A stretch of 54,056 bases of DNA, taken from Pengzhenrongella frigida (GTDB lineage Bacteria; Actinomycetota; Actinomycetes; Actinomycetales; Cellulomonadaceae). Positions 34,987-44,086 of this stretch are shown here, piece by piece (positions within the stretch are counted from its first letter, which is position 1; every line of letters starts with the position of its first letter). The notes under the pieces are model-generated. The model worked only from the letters and a program-made list of their open reading frames with translations. It was not told the origin of the DNA and made no database searches. The stretch is taken from assembly GCF_004168625.1 (NCBI RefSeq), contig NZ_SDWW01000032.1, positions 1 through 54,056 on the forward strand, written 5' to 3'. Both the position numbers and the translations under genes were made by a program.

Positions 34987-35958
34987 ATGATCGAGGCCCA
35001 CGGCCTGACCAAGCGATACGGAAGCAAGACGGCGGTGGACGACGTCTCGTTCACCGTCCACCCGGGCAAAGTCACCGGCTTCCTCGGCCCGAACGGCGCC
35101 GGGAAGTCCACCACGATGCGGATGATCGTCGGTCTGGACCGCCCCACGCACGGCACGGTGACCGTCAACGGCCGCCCGTACGCCCAGCACCGCGACCCGC
35201 TGCGCCAGGTCGGCGCCCTGCTCGACGCCAAGGCCATCCACACCGGCCGCAGCGCGTACAACCACCTGCTCGCGATGGGCGCCACCCACGGCATCGGCAA
35301 GACCCGCATCCGCGAGGTCATCGAGATGACCGGGCTGGAGTCCGTCGCCAAGAAGCGGGTCGGCGGGTTCTCGCTCGGCATGGGCCAGCGGCTCGGGATC
35401 GCGTCGGCGCTGCTCGGCGACCCGCGCACCCTGATCCTCGACGAGCCGGTGAACGGTCTCGACCCCGAGGGCGTCGTCTGGGTCCGCAACCTGGTGCGCT
35501 ACCTCGCGAGCGAGGGCCGCACCGTGTTCCTGTCCTCGCACCTCATGAGCGAGATGGCCCTCACGGCCGACCACATCATCGTCGTCGGGCGCGGCCGCGT
35601 GCTGGCCGACGCCACGACGGCCGACATCGTCGCCCGCGCAGCCGGCACCACGGTGCGCGTGCGCAGCCCGCAGGCCTCCCGGCTGGTCGAGCTGCTCGCA
35701 GGCCCCGGCGTGTCGTTCACGTCCACCGCCCCGCAGGCCGTCGAGATCACCGGCAGCACGGCCGAGGCGATCGGCGAGGCCGCTGCGGCCGCACAGCTCG
35801 TGCTGCACGAGCTCACCCCGGTGAACGGCTCCCTCGAGGACGCGTACATGTCCCTGACGCAGGACTCGGTCGAGTACCACTCCGGCGAGCCCGGCCCGCA
35901 CACCGACCACGCCGGCGCGCACACCGCGCCCGCCACCCAGGAAGGCGCACACCGATGA
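34987..35958 (+). CDS. ABC transporter ATP-binding protein (ABC-2 type)
   Basis: A 323-residue ATPase: Walker A GPNGAGKSTTM, Q-loop VGALLDAKAIHTGRSAYNHL, signature FSLGMGQRLGIAS, Walker B TLILDEPVNGLDPEG, H-loop LSSHLMSEM. The C-terminal regulatory segment ends in a His/Ala-rich tail. This form is typical of bacitracin/lantibiotic-type exporters in actinobacteria. The ATG (34987) is preceded by AAGGACTCC. Its stop overlaps the permease ATG. A LuxR-type two-component pair follows downstream, which commonly controls such exporters. Confidence 0.92.
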   Translation: MIEAHGLTKRYGSKTAVDDVSFTVHPGKVTGFLGPNGAGKSTTMRMIVGLDRPTHGTVTVNGRPYAQHRDPLRQVGALLDAKAIHTGRSAYNHLLAMGATHGIGKTRIREVIEMTGLESVAKKRVGGFSLGMGQRLGIASALLGDPRTLILDEPVNGLDPEGVVWVRNLVRYLASEGRTVFLSSHLMSEMALTADHIIVVGRGRVLADATTADIVARAAGTTVRVRSPQASRLVELLAGPGVSFTSTAPQAVEITGSTAEAIGEAAAAAQLVLHELTPVNGSLEDAYMSLTQDSVEYHSGEPGPHTDHAGAHTAPATQEGAHR

Positions 35959-36827
35959 GCACCGAGACCCTCACCTCCGCCACGGACACGCCCCTGGGCA
36001 CGGCCTCGACCGGCCGCATCCACCTCACCTTCCCGCGCGTGGTGCGCTCCGAGTGGATCAAGTTCCGCACGCTGCGCTCGACGGTCTGGACGCTCGCCAC
36101 GACCATCGTGCTGATGGTCGGCATCTCGCTGCTGTTCGCGTGGGGCGTGACCAGCAGCACCGGCGCGGGCGGCAACCCGGAGGACTTCGGCGGCCTGACC
36201 GGCGCCAACGTCGTGACCGGCGGGTACTACTTCGGCCAGCTCACGCTGGCAGTTCTCGGCGTCCTGGTGATCAGTGGCGAGTACTCGACCGGCATGATCC
36301 GCTCGACGCTCGCGGCCGTGCCGACCCGGCTGCCCGCACTGTGGGCCAAGGCCCTCGTGCTCGGCGTCACCTCGTTCGTCGTGAGCAGCATCGCGATCGG
36401 GCTCTCGTACGTGGCGACCCGGGCGATGCTCGACCCGATCGACCTGGCGACCGACCTGGGCGACCCGGAGCAGATCCGGATCCTGCTCGGCACGGCGCTG
36501 TACCTGACCGCCATCGCCCTGCTCGCGTTCGCGTTCGGTGCACTGCTGCGGCACTCCGCAGCGGCCCTGGCCGCGGTGCTCGGCCTCCTGCTGGTCGTGG
36601 AGAACGTCTTCCTGCTCATCCCGCTGACGTTCTTCGAGAAGATCAGCCCGTTCCTGCCGTCCACGGCGGGCAGCCAGCTGATGATGCCGCAGGCACAGAT
36701 CGACCTGATGGCACAGAGCGCCACCGGCGCGGTCCTCACCCCGTGGGAGGGCTTCGCGGTCCTGGCCGCCTGGGTGGTCGTGCTGCTCGGGGTGGCAGCG
36801 GTCCTCCTCAAGCGCCGCAACGCCTGA
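35955..36827 (+). CDS. ABC-2 type transporter permease
   Basis: A 290-residue permease with six predicted helices. It has the ABC-2 start pattern FPRVVRSEWIKFRTLRSTVWTLATT, the conserved FGQLTLAVLGVLVISGEYSTGMIRSTLAAVPTR-type region just after helix 2, and a closing WVVVLLGVAAVLLKRRNA. It overlaps the ATPase gene (ATGA) and forms the exporter with it. The substrate is unknown; cell-envelope antibiotics are the usual guess. A strong hairpin follows, so the sensor genes downstream may have separate transcription. Confidence 0.9.
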   Translation: MSTETLTSATDTPLGTASTGRIHLTFPRVVRSEWIKFRTLRSTVWTLATTIVLMVGISLLFAWGVTSSTGAGGNPEDFGGLTGANVVTGGYYFGQLTLAVLGVLVISGEYSTGMIRSTLAAVPTRLPALWAKALVLGVTSFVVSSIAIGLSYVATRAMLDPIDLATDLGDPEQIRILLGTALYLTAIALLAFAFGALLRHSAAALAAVLGLLLVVENVFLLIPLTFFEKISPFLPSTAGSQLMMPQAQIDLMAQSATGAVLTPWEGFAVLAAWVVVLLGVAAVLLKRRNA

Positions 36828-36847
36828 CCGGACCGGCCCACCGCCAG

Positions 36848-36888
36848 CCCGCCTGCGAACCCGCCGATCCGCCGGGTCCGCAGGCGGG
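36848..36888 (+). terminator. Terminator hairpin after ABC-2 permease
   Basis: CCCGCCTGCG (36848-36857) pairs with CGCAGGCGGG (36879-36888). An inner ACCC/GGGT pair extends the stem and TTTCG follows. It lies between the permease stop and the histidine kinase start. Confidence 0.75.
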
Positions 36889-36984
36889 TTTCGCGGTGGT
36901 GGGCAGGTGGGGCGAAGGTGGGGTCGGGCGCGGACCGACAGTTCTGCATGGTCCTGGAGCGATGACGGAAGGAGCGCGGAAGCC

Positions 36985-38298
36985 GTGAGTGTGCCGGAAC
37001 CGGTGTTCACCGAGCTGAACACGCGGCGGCTCGGACCGGTGCGGCGCTACTTCCTGCGCCACCCGCGCACGATGGACGCGACCGTCGCCGCCCTGTTCGG
37101 GGTGCCGGCGTTGCTCGTCGCGATCTTCTCCGACGCGTCGCAGCTCGCGCTCGGGGTGTTCGCGGTGCTCGGTGCCGGCGCCCTGATGTGGCGGCGGCTC
37201 TACCCGGTCTGGACCGCGACCGCGATCGGCGTCCTCACGGCGCTCACGGTCGCGGTGACCGGCCAGGTCAACGGGTACGACCTCGCCATCGGGTTCGCGA
37301 TCTACGCGGTCGCCGCCGCCCGCCCGCTGCGCACCACCTGGCTGACGTCCGCCGCCCTCGGGCTCGCCGCGTCCGGGGCGGTCTGGTTCTGGCAGCAGGA
37401 CCTCCCGGGCAACGACGGGTCAGGACTGTTCATCGGGTCGCCCGACGGTGAGTCGCTCACCGATTCGCGGTTCTCCTCGATCGCGAGCCTGCTGATCCTC
37501 GCCCTGGCCGCGATCGCCATCGGCACCAACGTGCGCAACCGGCGGCTCCACCTCGCCGCTCTCGTCGACCGGGCGAACCGGATCGCCGTCGAGCGGGATC
37601 ACGAGGTCAAGCTCGCCGCGGCCGAGGAGCGTGCCCGCATCGCGCGGGAGATGCACGACGTCGTCGCGCACAGCCTGTCGGTGATGATCGCCCTGGCCGA
37701 CGGCGCCGGCGCCGCCCTGGACCGCTCCCCCGAACGCGCTCGCGACGCGGTGACCGAGCTCTCGGCGACCGGCCGGACCGCGCTGGCCGACATGCGCCGC
37801 GTGCTCGGGGTGCTGCGCGACCCCGAGGCGCCGCTCGGCCCGCAGCCGGGGGTGCCCGACCTCGCCGAGCTCATCGAGAGCTTCCGCAGCGCCGCGCTGC
37901 CGGTCCGCACGACGTTCGCCGGTGCGCCGCTGCCCGCCGACCCCGGGCTGCAGCTGGCGGTCTACCGGATCATCCAGGAGTCCCTCACCAACGCCCTGCG
38001 GCACGCCCCCGGCGCCGGCCTGGTCGACCTGAGGCTCTCCTATGCCGCCGGCCGGGTGGAGATCACGGTGACCGACGACGGCGGCCTGCGCGCGCGGGCC
38101 CCGGCGGCACCCGGTCCCGCCGGGAGCGGCTCCGGCGGGGGGCCCGGTGGGGGGGCCGGCGGGGGGCCCGGTGGGGGGAAGGGCATCATCGGGATGCGCG
38201 AGCGGGCCGCGGTCTACGGCGGCGTCGTCTTGGCCGGCCCCCACGGGGGTGGTTGGCGCACCCACGCGGTCCTGACCTGGGAAGAGGACCAGCGATGA
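36985..38298 (+). CDS. Sensor histidine kinase (HisKA_3, NarL-type partner)
   Basis: A 437-residue membrane kinase. About five helices span residues 33-182, followed by a dimerisation helix with the phospho-acceptor His224 in REMHDVVAHSLSVMI. The ATPase domain has the N-box QESLTNALRHA and the G1 box VTDDGG. Between that and the G2 box (KGIIGMRERAAVYGG) lies a Gly/Pro-rich insert (about 372-399) encoded by a 12 bp G-run repeat. This region is the ATP lid, so the insert could alter activity. GTG 36985 follows AAGGAG by about ten bases. The stop overlaps the response regulator ATG. It may sense envelope stress and control the adjacent ABC exporter. Confidence 0.92.
   Translation: MSVPEPVFTELNTRRLGPVRRYFLRHPRTMDATVAALFGVPALLVAIFSDASQLALGVFAVLGAGALMWRRLYPVWTATAIGVLTALTVAVTGQVNGYDLAIGFAIYAVAAARPLRTTWLTSAALGLAASGAVWFWQQDLPGNDGSGLFIGSPDGESLTDSRFSSIASLLILALAAIAIGTNVRNRRLHLAALVDRANRIAVERDHEVKLAAAEERARIAREMHDVVAHSLSVMIALADGAGAALDRSPERARDAVTELSATGRTALADMRRVLGVLRDPEAPLGPQPGVPDLAELIESFRSAALPVRTTFAGAPLPADPGLQLAVYRIIQESLTNALRHAPGAGLVDLRLSYAAGRVEITVTDDGGLRARAPAAPGPAGSGSGGGPGGGAGGGPGGGKGIIGMRERAAVYGGVVLAGPHGGGWRTHAVLTWEEDQR
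38137..38178 (+). repeat. 12 bp G-run tandem repeat (G-quadruplex motif)
   Basis: Runs of six or seven G start at 38137, 38149, 38161 and 38173, exactly 12 bp apart, separated by CCCGGT or CCGGC. They encode GGGP-GGGA-GGGP-GGGK inside the kinase lid. Four runs this close meet the usual G-quadruplex pattern on the coding strand. Confidence 0.9.
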
Positions 38299-39101
38299 GC
38301 ACCGGGCACGCCGCGAGCGGTCCTGCGGGACGCGATCCGGCGAGCGTCGCCGAGGCGACGGCCCCTCTGGGGGAGACTGCTCCGGTGGAGACTTCGCAGG
38401 CCCGGCCCGGATCGTCCGCCGGGCACCAGATCGGCCTTCTGCTGGTCGACGACCAGGCGCTGCTGCGGATGGGTTTCCGGCTCGTGCTCGAGGCCGAGGA
38501 CGACCTCGTCGTGCTGGGCGAGGCGGGTGACGGTGAGCGGGCCGTCCAGCAGGCCGTCGCGCTGCGCCCCGACGTCGTGCTGATGGACGTCCGGATGCCC
38601 GGGGTGAACGGGATCGAGGCGACCGAGCGCATCGTCGCCGCCCTGCCCGAGTGCCGGGTCATCATCCTCACCACGTTCGACCTCGACGAGTACGCGTTCG
38701 CCGGGCTGCGCGCCGGGGCGAGCGGGTTCCTGCTCAAGGACGCCCGCCCGGCCGAGCTCACCGCGGCGATCCGCACCGTGGCCGCGGGCGACGCCGTCAT
38801 CTCGCCCCGCGTGACGCGGCGGATGCTCGAGATGTTCTCCGGCTACCTGCCCGCGCCCGGCGATCTCGCCCCCGACGCAGGCGGGCTCGATCCCCGCCTG
38901 CGTGCGCTCACCCCGCGCGAGCTCGAGGTGCTGGGGACGATGGCCGAGGGGATGTCGAACGCGGAGATCGCCGACCACTTCGTGCTCTCGGAAGCCACCG
39001 TCAAGACGCACGTCGGGCGGATCCTGGGCAAGCTCCAGCTCCGCGACCGGGTCCAGGCCGTCGTGCTCGCCTACGAGTCGGGCCTCGTCCGGCCCGGCTA
39101 G
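38295..39101 (+). CDS. LuxR/NarL-family response regulator
   Basis: A 268-residue regulator. The receiver domain (about 46-165) has the acidic pair Asp52/Asp53, phospho-acceptor Asp98 in VVLMDVRMPG and Lys148 in FLLKDA. A NarL-type helix-turn-helix closes it (LTPRELEVLGTMAEGMSNAE, then ATVKTHVGRILGKLQ). The ATG at 38295 overlaps the kinase stop and gives an unusual 45-residue Ala/Ser-rich leader; a GTG at 38385 would give a shorter leader. Its TAG stop is part of CTAG (39098-39101), shared with the stop of the convergent prpC. Confidence 0.93.
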   Translation: MSTGHAASGPAGRDPASVAEATAPLGETAPVETSQARPGSSAGHQIGLLLVDDQALLRMGFRLVLEAEDDLVVLGEAGDGERAVQQAVALRPDVVLMDVRMPGVNGIEATERIVAALPECRVIILTTFDLDEYAFAGLRAGASGFLLKDARPAELTAAIRTVAAGDAVISPRVTRRMLEMFSGYLPAPGDLAPDAGGLDPRLRALTPRELEVLGTMAEGMSNAEIADHFVLSEATVKTHVGRILGKLQLRDRVQAVVLAYESGLVRPG

Positions 39102-40306
39102 CGCGTGGCCAGCTCGATCGGGACGGCCCGCTGCGGGACGCCGTCGTAGCTGCTCAGCGGCCGGATCAGCGCGTTGTGCGCGCGCTGCTCGGCGATGTGC
39201 GCGGTCCAACCGACGACGCGGGACATCACGAACATGGGCGTGAACATCTCGATGTTGAACCCCATGAGGTAGTACGCCGGCCCCGTCGGGAAGTCGAGGT
39301 TCGGATAGATCCCCCGCTCGGCGAGCATGGTCTGCTCCATCGCGGTGTACATCTCCGTCCAGCGCTCGCCACCCCCGACGACCGCGGCGGTGTCCCACAG
39401 CGCGGCTTTCATGGTCGGGACCCGCGAGTCCTCGTTCTTGTACACGCGGTGCCCGAACCCCATGATCTTGCGGTGCGCGGCCAGCTCCGCGCGCATCCAG
39501 TCGGCCGCCTTCGCCGGGTGGCCGATCTCCAGCATCGTGTGCATGACGGCCTCGTTCGCGCCGCCGTGCAGCGGGCCCTTGAGCGCGCCGATCGCCGCGG
39601 TGACGGCGCTGTACTGGTCGGACATGGTCGAGGTGACCACCCGCGCCGTGAACGTCGAGGCGTTGAACGAGTGCTCCATGTACAGGATCAGAGACGTCTC
39701 GAAGGCGCGCGCGATCTGCGGCGAGGGCACCGAACCGAAACACATGTGGAAGAAGTTGTCGACGTAGTTGAGCGACTCGTCCGGAGGGATCGGTTCCTGG
39801 CCGAGTCGGCGTCGATGGTCGATCGCGACCACGGTCGCGATCTGGGCGAGCAGCATCTCGCTCTTGCGCTGGTTGGCCGCCTCGTCGTAGGTGCCCGCGT
39901 CGGGGTCCTCCGTGCCGATCCAGCTCACGGCGGTGCGCAGCGTGTCCATCGGGTGGCAGCTGGTCGGGAGCAGCCGCAACGCCAGCATCAGCCCTGGCGA
40001 CAGTGCGCGACGGGGCCGCTGCATGGCCTGGAAGTCCACCAGCTCCTCGGGCGTCGGGAGCTCGCCGTGCCACAGCAGGTAGGCGACCTGCTCGAAGCTG
40101 CAGTGCGCGGTCAGGTCCTGCACCGCGTACCCGCGGTAGGTCAGCGAGTTGGTCTCCGCCATGACGTTTGAGACCTTCGTGGTGTCGGCGACCACGCCGG
40201 CGAGCCCGCGGTGGATCACCGGCTCCGTCGTCGCGCCGGTCGTGCTCGTCGTGCCGGTCGTGCCTGTCGTGCCTGTCGTCGCCGAAGCGTCCGCTGCTGT
40301 CGTCAT
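39098..40306 (-). CDS. prpC: 2-methylcitrate synthase / citrate synthase
   Basis: A 402-residue citrate-synthase-fold enzyme. In this operon it would join propionyl-CoA and oxaloacetate to 2-methylcitrate. Catalytic segments are GPLHGGANEAVMHTML (His), IMGFGHRVYKNEDSR (His) and NLDFPTGPAYYLMGF (Asp). The N-terminus has a low-complexity TTGTTGTTGTTSTTG stretch from a 9 bp DNA repeat (about 40239-40279), absent from the usual enzyme. It overlaps prpB (ATGA). It shares CTAG with the response regulator stop. Some actinobacterial homologues use acetyl-CoA as well. Confidence 0.93.
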   Translation of the reverse strand: MTTAADASATTGTTGTTGTTSTTGATTEPVIHRGLAGVVADTTKVSNVMAETNSLTYRGYAVQDLTAHCSFEQVAYLLWHGELPTPEELVDFQAMQRPRRALSPGLMLALRLLPTSCHPMDTLRTAVSWIGTEDPDAGTYDEAANQRKSEMLLAQIATVVAIDHRRRLGQEPIPPDESLNYVDNFFHMCFGSVPSPQIARAFETSLILYMEHSFNASTFTARVVTSTMSDQYSAVTAAIGALKGPLHGGANEAVMHTMLEIGHPAKAADWMRAELAAHRKIMGFGHRVYKNEDSRVPTMKAALWDTAAVVGGGERWTEMYTAMEQTMLAERGIYPNLDFPTGPAYYLMGFNIEMFTPMFVMSRVVGWTAHIAEQRAHNALIRPLSSYDGVPQRAVPIELATR

Positions 40307-41211
40307 TGATCAGCACCCCCCAAGGTGAAGTTGAAGATGGTGGAGTCGAACCGGTTGTACTCGGCGTAGTCGATCAGCTCGTAGAGCCGCGCCCGGGTCT
40401 GCATCATCGGCACCACGGACTCCTGCGTCCCGGTCGCCGCGATCGTGCGCAGCCCCGCCTCGACGGCGCCCATGGCGATCCGCAGCGTCGTGACCGGGTA
40501 GATGACGACGTTGAACCCGAGGTTCTCGAGCGTCGCGGCGTCGAGGAGCTTCGACTTGCCGAACTCCGTCATGTTCGCCAGCAGCGGGAGGTCCACCCCC
40601 GCACGGAACGCCTCGAACTCCGACTCGTCCGCGAGCGCCTCGGCGAAGATCAGGTCGGCGCCGGCGTCCGCATACGCCTTCGCGCGGTCGATCGCTGCCG
40701 ACAGGCCCTCGACGCTTCGCGCGTCGGTGCGCGCGCAGATCACGAAGTCCGGGTCGGTGCGCGCATCGACGGCGGCCCGGATCCGGCCGAGCATCTCCGC
40801 GACCGTCACGACCGCCTTGTTGTCGAGGTGACCGCACCGCTTGGGGTTGACCTGGTCCTCGAGGTGCAGCCCCGAGAGCCCGGCCTGTTCGAGCACCCGC
40901 ACGGTCCGGGCCGCGTTCAACGGCTCACCGAAGCCGGTGTCGGCGTCGATGAGGGTCGGCAGGTCGGTTCCCTGCGCGATCGCCCCGCCCCGGGCGGCCA
41001 CCTCGCTGAGCGTGGTCAGACCGATGTCGGGCAGGGCGAGGTCGGCGGAGAGCGCCGCCCCCGACACGTAGACGCCGTCGAACCCGACCTCCTGGACGAT
41101 CCGCGCGACGAGCGGGGAGAACGCCCCGGGCATCCGCAGCAGGTTCCCGGAGGCCAGGCCGGCCCGGAACGTCTGGCGCTTGGCCGCGGCGGTGCGCGTC
41201 GAACCCAGCAT
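40303..41211 (-). CDS. prpB: Methylisocitrate lyase
   Basis: A 302-residue enzyme of the isocitrate lyase/PEP mutase family, splitting 2-methylisocitrate into pyruvate and succinate. The active-site motif NPKRCGHLDNK contains the catalytic Cys126; DADTGFGEPLNAART binds magnesium; GVYVSGAALSADLALPDIG is typical of PrpB. It is in the cytoplasmic methylcitrate cycle. The ATG at 41209-41211 overlaps the prpD stop by one base (TGATG), and its stop overlaps prpC. Confidence 0.96.
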   Translation of the reverse strand: MLGSTRTAAAKRQTFRAGLASGNLLRMPGAFSPLVARIVQEVGFDGVYVSGAALSADLALPDIGLTTLSEVAARGGAIAQGTDLPTLIDADTGFGEPLNAARTVRVLEQAGLSGLHLEDQVNPKRCGHLDNKAVVTVAEMLGRIRAAVDARTDPDFVICARTDARSVEGLSAAIDRAKAYADAGADLIFAEALADESEFEAFRAGVDLPLLANMTEFGKSKLLDAATLENLGFNVVIYPVTTLRIAMGAVEAGLRTIAATGTQESVVPMMQTRARLYELIDYAEYNRFDSTIFNFTLGGADQ

Positions 41212-42719
41212 CAGAAGATCCCCCGGCTCGTGGCGGCGAGATCGCCGAGCCGGGCCGGATCCACGGTGAACGTGAGCCGGTGCAGCTCGCCGGCCGGCAG
41301 GTCCGGCAGCTCGGCGACCGCGGCGAGGAAGCGGTCCTGCTCGACGTCGTCGATGACGTCCGTCGCCAGGGTCCGGAACTTCTCGATGTACTGCGGGCGT
41401 GCGAACGGCCGGGCACCGAGCGGGTGGGCGTCGGCCACGGCGAGCTGGTCCTCGAGCACCGTCCCGTCGTCCAGGGTGATGACCACGCGACCGCCGAACG
41501 CCTTCTCGGCGGGGTCGACCGCGTGGTACCGGCGCGTCCACTCCGGATCCTCGGCCGTGCTGACCTTGTGCCACAGGGCGACGGTGTCCGGGCGTGCGGC
41601 GCGCTCCGGGGCGTACGAGCGCTCGTGGTGCCAGGCGCCGTCCTGCAGGGCGACCGCGAAGATGTACATGATCGAGTGGTCGAGCGTCTCGCGCGACGCG
41701 GTCGGGTCCATCTTCTGCGGGTCGTTCGCGCCGGTGCCGATCACGTAGTGCGTGTGGTGGCTGGTGTGGATCACGATGCTGCGCACGCGGGCGGTGTCCC
41801 CGACGAGCGGGCCCATCCGCCGCGCGAGGTCGATCAGCGCCTGGGACTGGTACTCGGCCGAGTGCTCCTTCGTGTACGTGTCAAGGATCGCGCGCTTGGC
41901 CTCCCCCGGTCCGGGCAGCGGGATCTGGTAGACGTGCTCCGGGCCGGACAGCAGCCACGCGATGAAGCCGTCCTCGCCCTCGTAGATCGGGGTCGGCGAC
42001 GTCTCGCCGCGCATGGCCCGGTCGACGGCCTCGACGGCCATCTTCCCGGCGAAGGCCGGGGCATAGGCCTTCCAGGACGAGATCTCACCCTTGCGAGACT
42101 GCCGGGTCGCCGTGGTCGTGTGCAGCGCCTGGCCGATCGCCTGGAAGATGACCTCGGGATCGAGCCCGAGCGCGGTGCCGATCCCGGCCGCGGCGCTCGG
42201 GCCGAGGTGGGCGACGTGGTCGATCTTGTGCTCGTGCAGGCACATGCCCTTGACCAGGTCGACCTGGATCTCATAGCCCGTGGCGACACCGCGCACGAGG
42301 TCGAGTCCGCTGCGACCCCGGTGCTGCGCGACCGCGAGGATCGGCGGGATGTTGTCGCCCGGGTGGGAGTACTCGGCGGCCAGGAACGTGTCGTGGTAGT
42401 CGAGCTCGCGCACGGCCACGCCGTTCGCCCAGGCGGCCCACTCCGGCGAGGACCGCCGCGCGGCGGCCAGGCCGAACACGGTGGCGCCGGGCGCCGTGGG
42501 GTGGGCCACGGCCTGCGCGCGGGCGGAGACCGCCGGGTGGCGCGCGATCGAGGCGGCGGCGACGGCCGCGTTGTCGATGATGCGGTTGCCGATCATCTCC
42601 GCGACGGCCGGCTCGACGTCGACCGGGTCGACGGCCAGGGCCGCGAACCGCCAGGCGAGCTGTTCCTCGCGCGGCAGCCGATCGGCCGAGGGGTGGGTGC
42701 GGACAGGATGCATCTTCAT
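41211..42719 (-). CDS. prpD: 2-methylcitrate dehydratase
   Basis: A 502-residue MmgE/PrpD-family dehydratase converting 2-methylcitrate to methylaconitate without an iron-sulfur cluster. The all-helical domain carries [20 protein letters not shown] and [20 protein letters not shown], the hallmark segments. It heads prpD-prpB-prpC, the complete methylcitrate pathway for propionyl-CoA. GGAGG lies eight bases before the ATG at 42719. No PrpR-type regulator gene is adjacent, so control is from elsewhere. Confidence 0.95.
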   Translation of the reverse strand: MKMHPVRTHPSADRLPREEQLAWRFAALAVDPVDVEPAVAEMIGNRIIDNAAVAAASIARHPAVSARAQAVAHPTAPGATVFGLAAARRSSPEWAAWANGVAVRELDYHDTFLAAEYSHPGDNIPPILAVAQHRGRSGLDLVRGVATGYEIQVDLVKGMCLHEHKIDHVAHLGPSAAAGIGTALGLDPEVIFQAIGQALHTTTATRQSRKGEISSWKAYAPAFAGKMAVEAVDRAMRGETSPTPIYEGEDGFIAWLLSGPEHVYQIPLPGPGEAKRAILDTYTKEHSAEYQSQALIDLARRMGPLVGDTARVRSIVIHTSHHTHYVIGTGANDPQKMDPTASRETLDHSIMYIFAVALQDGAWHHERSYAPERAARPDTVALWHKVSTAEDPEWTRRYHAVDPAEKAFGGRVVITLDDGTVLEDQLAVADAHPLGARPFARPQYIEKFRTLATDVIDDVEQDRFLAAVAELPDLPAGELHRLTFTVDPARLGDLAATSRGIF

Positions 42720-42813
42720 TGGTACGTCCTCCGGGGTCTTCCTCGCAGAGTACGGCCGCCCCGCGGTCCGTGGGCCAGATCGCCGCGGTGGGCCCGTCCT
42801 GGCCCGGCGCGCG

Positions 42814-43674
42814 TCAGGCGGCCGGCGCCATCGCCCACCGGATGATCGAGGTGATCGCGTGACCGCTCGCGCGCACGACGGTCTCCTCGACCGGCGGGAA
42901 GTACGGCAGCCCGAGCGGCTTGCGGGCCCACCGGGGCAGGAGCCCGACGGCGGCACCGGTCAGCGCGGTGTACGGCGGCAGGGCCACCCACGGCACGGGA
43001 GGACGCAGCAGGATGAACCGGGCGGCCTCGCGCGCCGCCGGAGTCTCGGCGAGCTCGGGCCGGTAGGCCTCGAGCTCGGCGGTGAGCTCGGCGAGCGTCC
43101 GCGGCGGGTCGATCACCCCCAAGGCCTCGCCGACGACGGCGACCTCGGCCACGTACCGGTCGCACCCGGCGCGGTCCAGGGGCTTGTCGCCGTAGCGCTG
43201 GTGCGCAGCGAGGAAGCTGTCTGCCTCGGCGACGTGGACCCAGCGCAGCAGGTGCGGGTCGGAGGCGGCGTACTCGAGCCCCTCCGGGGTGACCCCGCTG
43301 ATGCGTTCGTGGACGGAGCGCACGTGCGCGACGACGGCGGCGGCGTCGTCGGCCGCCCCGAAGGTGGTCATGGCCAGGAAGGTGCTCGTCCGCTCGAGCC
43401 GGCCCCACGGGTCACCCAGGTAGCCCGAGTGCGCCGCGACCGCGGCCATGGCCCCGGGGTGCAGCGACTGGAGCAGGAGCGCGCGCAGGCCGCCGACGAA
43501 CATCGACGCGTCGCCGTGCACCCGCTGGATCGCGGAGTCGGGCGTGAACCAGCGCGGTCCGGGCCGGTGGTGGATCCGGTCGCGCTGGGCCGGACCCCGC
43601 TCGCCCGCGACCCGCGCGAACAGCGCGGCCCCGACGCGGAGCCGCACGCCCTCGACCAGTGCCAAGTCACTCAT
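42814..43674 (-). CDS. Oxygenase MpaB-like (DUF2236) protein
   Basis: A 286-residue all-helical protein of the DUF2236/MpaB/latex-clearing-oxygenase-like family. [28 protein letters not shown] carries the family His; [16 protein letters not shown] and [20 protein letters not shown] are conserved segments, with a candidate haem-contact His in each of the first and last. The substrate is unknown; fungal MpaB cleaves a prenyl chain. The ATG at 43672-43674 fits the family start. It is upstream of prpD on the same strand, 94 bp away, with no overlap. Confidence 0.85.
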   Translation of the reverse strand: MSDLALVEGVRLRVGAALFARVAGERGPAQRDRIHHRPGPRWFTPDSAIQRVHGDASMFVGGLRALLLQSLHPGAMAAVAAHSGYLGDPWGRLERTSTFLAMTTFGAADDAAAVVAHVRSVHERISGVTPEGLEYAASDPHLLRWVHVAEADSFLAAHQRYGDKPLDRAGCDRYVAEVAVVGEALGVIDPPRTLAELTAELEAYRPELAETPAAREAARFILLRPPVPWVALPPYTALTGAAVGLLPRWARKPLGLPYFPPVEETVVRASGHAITSIIRWAMAPAA

Positions 43675-43751
43675 GCCCGCGCTCCGCTCGTTGATCCCGC
43701 CGCCATCATCACCCGCGCGCCGACGATCGACAATGCCCGCACCGAAGGGGG

Positions 43752-44086
43752 GTGTCGACCGGGCACGATCAGTCAGATCGGGAGCCGGTCGGCACGGTCG
43801 ACAGCGGGAGCGGGTCGGGTCCGGTGTCCAGCGTCTCGGTGCGGGCACCGTCGGGCTGTGCGCCGGGATCGCGGCGCCCGCCGCCGCGCTCATCGGCGCG
43901 CTCTTCAGCGCCCCCTTTCCGGCGCGGGGAGCCTGGCTGGGGATGGCCGTGATCGCCGCCGGTCTGCTCATCGGGTTCCTGCCGAGCCGCGGCTCGGCGC
44001 AGCGCACCGACACGATCAGCCGCACCGCCACGGTCAGCTCAGCCACGGTCAGCTCAGCCACGACGAGTGCCCCCGACGGGGTTTGA
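43752..44086 (+). pseudogene. Possible small membrane protein with a frameshift
   Basis: In the 393 bp between the MpaB-like gene and the tRNA, the GTG frame from 43752 reads STGHDQSDREPVGTVDSGSG with high GC at third positions until about 43845. The coding signature then moves to the -1 frame, which encodes two membrane helices (GLCAGIAAPAAALIGALF and AWLGMAVIAAGLLIGFL) and ends at 44086 inside the tRNA on the other strand. A small two-helix protein with one indel is a reasonable reading. A Ser/Thr-rich 15 bp repeat (44027-44056) encodes part of its tail. It could also be noncoding. Confidence 0.3.
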
